DNA of 64,000 nt, from NCBI RefSeq assembly GCF_030247195.1, contig NC_080672.1, positions 392,911,037 to 392,975,036 of the forward strand, written 5' to 3'. The notes under the pieces are model-generated. The model ran no database searches. It was not told the DNA's origin and saw only the letters and a program-made list of their open reading frames with translations. The position numbers were made by a program, and so were the translations under genes. Source of the DNA: Topomyia yanbarensis (Eukaryota > Arthropoda > Insecta > Diptera > Culicidae). Positions within the stretch are counted from its first letter, which is position 1; the number at the start of each line of letters is the position of its first letter. This document shows positions 56,501 to 64,000 of this stretch, one piece after another.

Positions 56501-56849
56501 TTTAAACTTGTTTTCAAAGAGGAATCCAGTGTCCTCAAATTAAGGACCGAGTCTTTACTAATCTAAGCATTTTCCATTTGTTTGTTGTTTTTCAGAAATG
56601 CTCATAGTTCTTGTCCAGATTAATATTTCCATGTATTTTTTTTATTATTATTAGTCATCCCTGAAACGATATAAAACTACAAAAAATACTCATTTTTATC
56701 ATTTCACGGATTTGGATTGAAAAATAGAAAAAGAGATGATGTCTCGTTCTTGGAATTGAATTAAATTGAATTCGATTTTTGGTCGTATGACTCTCCATAT
56801 TGCAAAGTTTCGAAGGAATATCCTTTCATCTACAGGGGAAAGCAGAGAT
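56501..56849. other. Spacer before the L2-like element
   Basis: AT-rich; includes a T run (56637-56655). Nothing assignable. Confidence 0.4.
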
Positions 56850-57126
56850 GTAAACGGAAATGCAATGAAAGTCGCGATCCGCGAAGAACTGTCAGCCTTG
56901 TCATTAGAATTGTTAAAAGAAATGCGTGAATCATAAAAACTTCTTAATATTAAATTTGTATGGCCTTGTCGTGAAGGAATGATTTTAGTAAAAAAAAGAT
57001 GAACATTCTAAAATTGAAAGAATTGGCAGCAAACATGACCTTGATCGAATCATAAATAATTACAAAAGTGTAAAATCTGTTTCTTCTTCACCACAACAAT
57101 CTGCCCCTAAGCGAAAACGAAATTAA
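56850..57126 (+). pseudogene. ORF1 C-terminal fragment of an L2/CR1-group retrotransposon
   Basis: Frameshifted plus frames give ELSALSLELLKEMRES, NIKFVWPCREGMILVKK, HSKIERIGSKHDLDRIINNY and SSSPQQSAPKRKRN with a stop at 57124-57126. The 'FKYVW..G.I.VRK...SK...I....DL' pattern with a basic end is seen in ORF1 proteins of CR1/L2-group elements (similar to the baculovirus FP-like domain). The 5' part of ORF1 is missing, so the element is 5'-truncated. ORF2 follows 48 nt later. Confidence 0.6.
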
Positions 57127-57173
57127 GAATGTAGTTAACAATCCAGCATAAAACTTGAATTCATGCATATCCA

Positions 57174-59863
57174 ATGGCTAATACAATCAAAAACATTTCT
57201 TTCGACCATATTTACGATTTTAATGACAATTATATAAATAATGATAACCAGACACTAAAAATTTTGCAGTGGAACGTAAGAGGTATAAACAATCTCTCTA
57301 AATTTGATGAAATTTTGCAAACCCTTGACAGTTGTAAAACTTCCATAGATGTTATAGTGATTGGTGAGACATGGTTAAAAGACAATTGTGCTCTCTATGA
57401 AACACCACATTTCAAAGCATTTTTCGCGTGCAGGCAACACTCTAGCGGAGGTTTAGCTGTGTACATCAATCAGACTATCAAACATAGAATTGTAAAAAAC
57501 TATACCGCAGAAGGATTTCATCACATTCACATCGAACTGTGTATCAAAGGACAGTTTTATGATGTTCATGGAATTTACCGTCCTCCTAGCTTTGATTTCA
57601 ATGATTTCTCAGCCTATTTAGAAAATTTGATGTGTTCAGTCCAATCGAAGCACTCGTGTGCTATTGTAGGTAATGTAAATGTCCCAATTAATCTTGCTAA
57701 TAACAATATTGTTAGAAGATATAAAATACTCTTGGAATCTTATGACTTTATTTGCACAAATGTTTTTCCTACCAGACCAATTAGCGAAAACATACTTGAT
57801 CATGTGCTATGCAAACTGGACGATGTAAATCGAGTGCGCAATGACACAATATTTAACAATCTGAGTGACCACTTTCAGATCTTAACAACTTTTAAAATTA
57901 CAGCTGAAAGGGAACCAATGTTGCTTATCAAAAAAATTGTTAACCATCGCCAACTTAACCACGAGTGTCCAGCTTCGTTAATGGTATTGATGTCATTGTC
58001 GACGCGGAATCTACTATTCAATCTATCGCATCCACATACAACTCATTATTTCAACGTCATACGAAAACAATAACTAAAACAGTTAAAGTGAAAGGCACTC
58101 ACTGTCCCTGGATGACTTTGGATTTATGGACTCTAGTAAAAATAAAGAGCAATTACCTTCAACGTCTCAAAAGTAATCCCGCGGCTCAACATCTAAAGCA
58201 AATGCTATTGCATGTATCCAAAAAGGTAGATGCCACAAAACGACGGGTAAAAAAATCTTTCTTCGAGAACCTTCTTACTAACACACCACATTCAAAACTA
58301 TGGAAAAACCTAAAAAGCACTTTTGGTTTAGCAAAGAAAAGCGACCAGATAAATCTAATTGTCGATGGTAAAAAAACCAACAATAATGCAGAAGTCTGTG
58401 AGACTTTTAATGTCTTCTTCTCTAGTATAGGGCAAAAACTTTCAAATGATATCCTCACCACCTCAAACATTTGTCCTTTAGGTATTGTTCGTCGCGTCCG
58501 TGAGTCAATATTTTTGCGTCCTTCATCAACAAACGAAGTAATTATGCTGATACATAGCCTATATAATAAGAAGAGTAGTGGCCCTGATAACATTCCTGTC
58601 AATATGTTAAAAGGAAATTCTTGCGCTTTTTCTAGAATCCTTTCTCAATGTTTCAACATAATTGTTCAATCTGGTTATTACCCTGACTGTCTCAAAGTGG
58701 CTAAAGTCATCCCTGTTTTTAAATCAGGTAACTGTTGTGATTGTAATAATTATCGTCCTATATCTACACTGTCCGTTTTCAACAAAATCCTCGAAAAACT
58801 ATTTGTTGCTAGATTATTAGAATTTTTGAACAAACACAGCGTCCTCTATAGATTTCAGTATGGGTTTAGACAAGGCTCTAGCACCCAAACTGCTGTAATT
58901 GAATTAGTTGATCTAATAATGAGCGAAGTGGATCGTAAAAACATTGTTGGTGCTCTATTCCTAGACCTTAAACATGCATTTGACACTTTGGACCACACAA
59001 TACTGCTGGCCAAGCTTGAATGTTACGGTATCAGGGGCATTGCTCATTCTGTTGTTCATAGATACCTGACGAATAGAAAGCAATTTGTATCTGTGGATGG
59101 TGAACGTAGTAGCCTTGCTCCCATTGGAATCGGTGTCCCTCAAGGTAGTAATATAGGACCTTTGTTATTTCTGTTGTATATTAATGACCTAGGTAACTTG
59201 AGGCTTACTGGAACTCCTAGACTGTTTGCTGAAGACACAGCTCTGTTTTATCCCAACAATGATGTCAATACTATTATTAACTCGATCGATAACGATCTAA
59301 GTGTTCTCGACCAATATTTCAAAGCAAATTTATTATCACTAAACCTTTCCAAAACTAAGTACATGATCTTCCGATCCATACGAAAAACTTTACCAACACA
59401 TCATCATCCCATATTTAGAGATTGTACAATTGAAAATGTGGACTGTTTTAAATATTTGGGTATATACTTAGATCCTACGTTATCCTGGACACACCATATA
59501 ACATTTGTCGAAAAGCGTGTGGCATCCTCTTGTGGTATTTTGTGGAGAGTTAAAGCGTTTGTTCCCCAGCGAGCTCTGTTGAACTACTACTTTGCATACA
59601 TTCATTCACAACTTAACTACTTAGTATCGGTATGGGGGCGAGGAGCGAGCTCTCACCTTAAAAAGCTACAAACATTACACAACAGATCCCTGAAAATTAT
59701 ATTTAATAAACCACTTTTATATTCGACTTTGTTGTTATACTCTGATAGCGGTAAGCTTGAAGCTAATTGGTACCGCCGCACGGTACTATCTTTGATTTTA
59801 GGCCTGAGTTTAGTCCGGCCTAAGACGTTAGTACCTGTCATTGCAGAAATGGCTGCATCCTGA
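57174..59863 (+). pseudogene. L2/CR1-group retrotransposon ORF2 (endonuclease + reverse transcriptase), frameshifted
   Basis: Two open frames make one protein. 57174 to about 57965 encodes the endonuclease (LQWNVRGINN, GETWL, NLSDHFQI); from about 57965 to 59863 a different frame encodes the linker and reverse transcriptase. The RT blocks are SGPDNIPVNMLK, NNYRPISTLSVFNKILEKL, GFRQGSSTQTA, FLDLKHAFDTLDH, VPQGSNIGPLLFLLYINDL and CFKYLGIYLDPTLSW. Two catalytic positions are changed: the GDxN block of the endonuclease reads GNVN, and the RT FADD block reads FAEDT. With the frameshift this copy cannot be active. No RNase H. The last 30 residues or so (from LEANWYRR) no longer look like RT, so the 3' end is probably replaced by other DNA. 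Confidence 0.88.
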
Positions 59864-61190
59864 AGCCAAATGAAAACAGTGTAAAAGGCCGCCATGTTCC
59901 TCTTGCATACATCTCAATAATTTGAATCAACTTTTTGACCTTTATGTGCAATATTATGACCCATGTTGCACACAAACCATATGAGGGCAAGTAAGCAAGT
60001 TTTATCCCGTACGAAAAACAGGTGTAATCGAATTTTAAATGTTTTTTTAATATTCTTTATCGTCCTATATCTAGAAGGTGCTACACTCTCATTTCAAAAC
60101 GCCACATCGAAGAATTATATTGCAGGTTAGCAGAAGTCGAATCATATTGAAACAAACTGTCGAACGAAATTTTATAATTGGATTCAGAGATGAAAATTGT
60201 TTTCGTTCGTTAGTTTACCTATGGTTATCAAAATGAGTGAAGTTTAATTTGCTCACATTTTTTTAGTTATTTTAACATGAGGAAAAGAATGTATAATCAC
60301 AATTTGTTCGCTTTTCTAGTTGTATCTTCTCACAAAGAACACCATAAGCAAGTGGAAGTTTATTTATATTTTTACTGCTTTCAAAAGAATTCAAAACTAA
60401 GATTGAATAAAAAATTGTAAATGAAGCCATGCCATATAGCCTAAGTAACACTTTTAAACATGACGGCAAACAAGCTGTTACAAATATTCTCATTTTGATC
60501 GTTAATGAAATGTTATCGGAGCTTGCTTGTATTGTTTCGTAATTTATAATTTTCTAGCGTATCTTGAACGATTTGCATTTCCGCTGTGCTTCAAATTTTC
60601 GTTTAATGATAGAACAGATATGCACAGGGTATGAAAGAGTTGTGAAGGCTGAGACTAGACAGATCACTTGGCAAAATGACGCAAAAAGTTGAATTCGGAA
60701 AAATCGCCTAAATTGTGTCGGAACTTAATTAGATACATGATTTTTTTTCGATACAAAGATTGTTTGTCTTTTCAGTCAGGCGCCACATTGACAACTTGTT
60801 TTGCGGTATACACCATAACTCAAAATCTACTGGACCAAACGTTGAGACATTTGCACAGTTGTATTTCACAGCATTTCGCAAGTAAATTATGGAGCCAAAA
60901 ATAAGGTCGATTTTCGATTTTTTCGTAGTACTTTGAAACCAAAGTCCGATTATTGCTAAAACAACGATTAACATGTTATTGTAAAATAATAATATTTAGC
61001 AGTTTGCAAAAAGCTCTTGTAGTTGCCTGGGCAATTATGTGAAGAAGAACTGTGCAAAATTCAGAACGATTGGTCCAAGAAATTTTGTCTGCATCCAGTA
61101 TCAGGTTCAATTTGTAAATTTATAACTGTCAATTCATTGTCAGACAGATGGCAGACTATAGAAAGTAACTAATTATATTTTGAAGTAGAA
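59864..61190. other. AT-rich intergenic stretch
   Basis: No gene or RNA supported. Minus frames at 60272-60493 and 60729-60974 are not recognised. Confidence 0.5.
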
Positions 61191-61193
61191 TAC

Positions 61194-61285
61194 TTCTAAC
61201 GTTTCAATATGGGGTCCCGTTTCAAAAATTTCAGTTGAGAATTTTTCCCAGATTTGAAATGCGAATATCTTCCGTTCTACTGGAC
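61194..61285 (+). repeat. Direct repeat shared with 63912-64000
   Basis: 'ttctaacgtttc(a/g)atatg', 'cgtttcaaaa(a)(t/a)tttc' and 'ttttccag(a)ttt...aaat(g/c)tgaa' occur in the same order at the right edge of the window. The copies bracket the histone pseudogene region, 2.7 kb apart. Confidence 0.6.
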
Positions 61286-61501
61286 AAAATCGCAATATTT
61301 TTGCACTATCTGATCGGAAATTTGTGCACGTATTTCGTATTAAATTTCGGAATTACTGTGACTACTATAAATAAACCAAAACAAGGATTTTCAGAAAATC
61401 CTTCGGAAACAGCGAGGAAAATGCGCAATTTGCCAGCATATCCCACGCAGAGCCGTCAAAAAGGAGCATGTAAGCGTTTTATTACATACGGGAATGTTAT
61501 A

Positions 61502-61824
61502 TAGGGTGATGAGCCTATTTTCACCATACTAAGCAAGGTGCCTCACTAATTCGGTAATTTCTTACCCTACAATCAATGGAATGCGTAAAAATTGACATCA
61601 ACCGCTTTGCTTCGTTGTTAAGAACCAATATAATAACACAAATGCGTTGAAATCAGTAAAATTCTCGTGTTTGAGCACAATGAAAACTCGAATCGAGTGC
61701 CCCTATTGTTGCTCTATCATTTGACTCAATGCGTTGAACAAAGATGGCAGACACTGCTCTAACCAACTGTTTCAAATGGGTAGGGTGATAATAGAAACAT
61801 GGCGCAAATAGGCTCATCACCCTA
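61502..61824. mobile_element. MITE with TAGGGTGATGAGCC termini and TA target duplication
   Basis: 323 bp. The left end TAGGGTGATGAGCCTATTTT pairs with the right end AAATAGGCTCATCACCCTA. TA flanks both sides (61500-61501 and 61825-61826), as expected for Tc1/mariner-type mobilisation. An older copy lies at 56225-56500. Confidence 0.85.
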
Positions 61825-61934
61825 TATACAGGTCACGCGAGCTTGTTTTGTATCAGTGGGTGCTCGCTTACCACACGAGCAACATGCTCGTCCGGACGGT
61901 ACAATGAGCGGTATCATGTTTGCGTTCCCGTACC

Positions 61935-62178
61935 AAGCGTCATCGCATGGTTCTTCGTGATAAAATCCAGGGAATCACGAAATCTGCCATTCGGCGTCTG
62001 GCTCGTCGTGGTGGTGTAAAATGCATCTCCGATTTAATCTACGAATGCTGATGGTGTGCAGGAAAATGTCAGCCGAGATGCCGTGACCTACACTGAACAC
62101 GCCAAGCGCAAAACCGCAATGAATGTCGTATATACTCTGAAGCGGCAGGGACGCACTTTGTATGGATTTGGAAGTTGA
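61935..62178 (+). pseudogene. Histone H4 pseudogene
   Basis: From AAG CGT CAT (equivalent to Lys16 of H4) the frame reads [20 protein letters not shown] then [17 protein letters not shown], where H4 has K20, N25, P32, R45 and G48 at changed positions. About 14 nt are then lost around residues 53-62, giving a frameshift and a local stop. The rest continues in another frame as [20 protein letters not shown] then [18 protein letters not shown] and stop. The first 15 codons are missing or unrecognisable. A canonical histone 3' stem-loop follows, showing that this came from a genomic histone gene and not from a polyadenylated retrocopy. Confidence 0.92.
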
Positions 62179-62210
62179 AAAGGTAGAACTCACTTGTATC
62201 ATTATAAAAA

Positions 62211-62226
62211 GGCCCTTTTCAGGGCC
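62211..62226 (+). terminator. Histone 3' stem-loop of the H4 pseudogene
   Basis: GGCCCTTTTCAGGGCC followed by ACCA, 32 nt after the H4 stop. It matches the consensus replication-dependent histone 3'-end element, with 6-bp arms and 4-nt loop, and has not decayed although the gene has. Confidence 0.92.
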
Positions 62227-62229
62227 ACC

Positions 62230-62685
62230 AAAATCATTTCAAAGAATAAGTTTGCATTTTCTGTTTCATGGACTGTTTCTCCCTGGAGAGCAATTTGGGT
62301 TAAACCCTAAATTATGATTTATTTCAGTACGCAAATTGCAAATATGGTCAGAAACAAACTGGAGTGAGGTTACTGGAGGAGGTTTTTACTAGGCGCATTC
62401 AAAAAAGGTTTCAATTCTCAAACATTTTACCAAGGTGCCGTATTACATTACTCTTTTTACCCTGAGTGTTCGATAACCTCCGAATTGGAAACACAATTTC
62501 AATTTTGTTCTTTATCAAAAATATGTGATCGACCAACGAAGGGGTGGAGCTATAGCTATAGTATACGAAGAACACATATTGAGGACAACACAAAAAAGGA
62601 CGAGCTCTACATTGTGCTGTAGTCAGGTGTAAAAACTCAGTATGCTGTTGCTCACGCTCAGTTCGTTTCCAGCATCAGCATGCAG
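62230..62685. other. Spacer between histone pseudogenes
   Basis: No complete histone frame. Just before the H2B fragment the words 'agttcgtttccagcat' and 'agttcgtttgcagcat' (about 62661 and 62688) form a short direct repeat. Confidence 0.45.
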
Positions 62686-62687
62686 CA

Positions 62688-63671
62688 GTTCGTTTGCAGC
62701 ATCTCCCGCAAAATTCAAACCGCCGCACAGTGGTCCCAAAGAGCAAAAAAGGGGGTTTTTTGGATTGCGTCAAAACGGTTGACTTTAGCAATATGGTGTC
62801 TTTGAGAAAGTTTCTTGGAGTAGAACTCCCCTTCTTTCTGTCTTATCGGATTGATGATTAATCCTCCTAAAAGTGAGTTACGAAATTTATTTTCTTCAAT
62901 AATTCAGATAGACAAATACTTACTTCAGCAAAGTAGTAGAGAAACTCGTTACAAACATTTTACGCGAAGACTTCAACTCTCTATCTTTTAAGGTTTTTGA
63001 GATATGGGACATTATTTGTGAAAGGCCCCTTAAAAACAGCTTTTTCCTCATAAGTTTTCTTCTAGATTTTTTCCATTATATAAATGTTCTAGAACATTGT
63101 TTGGACTATTAAACTGCCGAAGACAGAAACTTGCTATCGCTAGTATGTGTGGAGATATTCACATTTTTTGATTGAAAATAGCTCTTTTTCCAATGCCGAT
63201 AACTTTTAAACGGGCAAACCACTTTGTAAACAAATTAAAGTGCAAGAAAAGCACAACAAATGCTGGAAAAATCTGATCACCCCAAGGCAAATAATGTCCC
63301 ATATCTCAAAAACCTTAAAAGATAGAGAGTTGAAGTCTTCGGGTAAAATGTTTGTAACGAGTTTCTCTACTACTTTGCTGAAGTAAGTATTTGTCTATCT
63401 GAATTGTTGAAGAAAATAAATTTCGTAACTCACTTTTAGGAGGATTAATCATCAATCCGATAAGACAGAAAGAAGGGGAGTTCTACTCCAAGAAACTTTC
63501 TCAAAGACACCATATTGCTAAAGTCAACCGTTTTGACGCAATCTAAAAAAACCCCTTTTTTGCTCTTTGGGACCACTGTGCGCCGTCCGTTTGCTGCTGT
63601 CAGAAGAGTTGGCCAAGCACGCCGTCTTCGATGGCACCAAAACTGTTACCATATACACCAGCTCCAAGTAA
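62688..63671 (+). pseudogene. Histone H2B pseudogene (C-terminal third), split by an inverted-repeat element
   Basis: The left piece (62688-62725) reads SISRKIQTA, corresponding to ITSREIQTA. After the 855-bp insertion and the duplicated CGCCG, the frame resumes at 63582 as [20 protein letters not shown] then TVTIYTSSK and TAA (63669-63671). H2B normally has [23 protein letters not shown] here. The N-terminal two thirds of H2B are absent or unrecognisable. It lies on the same strand as the H4 pseudogene 0.5 kb upstream, as expected of a decayed histone cluster. Confidence 0.88.
62726..63580. mobile_element. Non-autonomous Transib-like foldback element
   Basis: 855 bp. Arms 62726-63018 and 63288-63580 are near-identical reverse complements, loop about 270 bp. 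Both termini read CACAGTGGTCCCAAAGAGC then AAAAAAGGGG. The element is flanked by the 5-bp direct repeat CGCCG (62721-62725, 63581-63585), which removal would restore to the single copy expected in H2B. A CACWRTG terminus and GC-rich 5-bp duplication of CGNCG type are hallmarks of Transib transposons, relatives of RAG1. No transposase is encoded. A hAT origin was considered, but the flanks give no 8-bp duplication. Confidence 0.75.
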
Positions 63672-63695
63672 ATTTCGAACACTGCCCAAACAAAA

Positions 63696-63711
63696 GGTCC
63701 TTTTCAGGGCC
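63696..63711 (+). terminator. Histone 3' stem-loop of the H2B pseudogene
   Basis: GGTCCTTTTCAGGGCC followed by ATCA, 25 nt after the H2B stop. It keeps the consensus with one G-U type pair in the stem. Confidence 0.88.
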
Positions 63712-63911
63712 ATCAATTTATCGACAAAGAATGAAATTGAAGTTTTGGTATTACAAGCATCAGAAAGTGGCTTGTCAAGAGCGTTGGATGGTAAGTGAAC
63801 CACTTGTGAACAATATCGTCGCTTTCACGTAGAATGACACAAAATCAAAAGTTATTTGTGATTTATAGACAGTTTAGTGTAATGATTCAATTTACAAAAA
63901 TCGAACGTTTT

Positions 63912-64000
63912 CTAACGTTTCGATATGCTTCGTTTCAAAATTTTCGGCCAGAATGCTGCCTGTTTTTTCAAACGTGAAAATCTGCTGTTGTATTGAATGA
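63912..64000 (+). repeat. Direct repeat shared with 61194-61285
   Basis: Second copy of the 'ttctaacgtttcgatatg' block, continuing to the window edge. Confidence 0.6.

Noticed and set aside
61975..62202. Minus-strand frame over the H4 region
   Set aside because: Antisense shadow of the histone H4 pseudogene.
62726..63580. hAT element (CAGTG terminus)
   Set aside because: Starting at CAGTG leaves no 8-bp duplication (ccgccgca versus tgcgccgt); starting at CACAGTG gives a clean 5-bp CGCCG duplication.

Overview
The window looks like repeat-rich animal DNA, most probably from a culicine mosquito such as Aedes. I infer this from the mix of non-LTR retrotransposon clades, a tRNA-derived SINE resembling the mosquito Feilai type, many TA-flanked MITEs, and familiar dispersed repeats (for example the block with the 'gccgagtgtcatat' core). 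No search was run, so the genus is an inference. Only one convincing host gene is complete: a small two-exon CAP-domain (GAPR-1-like) gene on the minus strand at 9939-10447. Histone H4 and H2B survive as pseudogenes near the right end, and a GC-richer unique block at about 42.64-43.64 kb may be a promoter plus untranslated first exon.

Layout. 0-9.9 kb: a Ty3/gypsy-type gag fragment (minus), G-rich and simple-repeat DNA, and an R1-like retrotransposon relic split by about 2 kb of tandemly repeated sequence. 9.9-10.5 kb: the CAP gene. 11.0-17.6 kb: a structurally complete I-clade retrotransposon (ORF1, then ORF2 with endonuclease, reverse transcriptase and RNase H) with target-site duplications, inserted inside a long palindromic MITE-like element. 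17.6-25.4 kb: I-clade relic, MITE, a 1.76-kb foldback element and a SINE. 25.5-27.0 kb: a strand-asymmetric T-rich block. 27.3-27.7 kb: another I-clade relic. 28-42 kb: dispersed repeats, two more SINE copies, a second foldback element whose core is related to the first, a Tc1/mariner-like transposase relic and a degenerate hairpin minisatellite.

42.0-43.7 kb: three small hairpin/TIR elements in a row, then the candidate promoter block. 44.4-47.3 kb: gag-like and reverse-transcriptase relics and a short retroposon that carries only ORF1 yet has target-site duplications and an A-rich tail. 49.5-56.5 kb: mostly featureless AT-rich DNA with short relics and repeats. 56.8-59.9 kb: a decayed L2/CR1-group element with changed catalytic residues. 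61.5-63.7 kb: a TA-flanked MITE, an H4 pseudogene with its histone 3' stem-loop, and an H2B pseudogene split by an 855-bp inverted-repeat element.

Most open frames longer than 60 codons are chance or repeat-driven. The standout observation is the 855-bp element at 62726-63580. Its termini begin CACAGTG, its arms are about 293 bp and near-identical, and it is flanked by the 5-bp duplication CGCCG. Those features match the Transib superfamily, the relatives of the RAG V(D)J recombinase.
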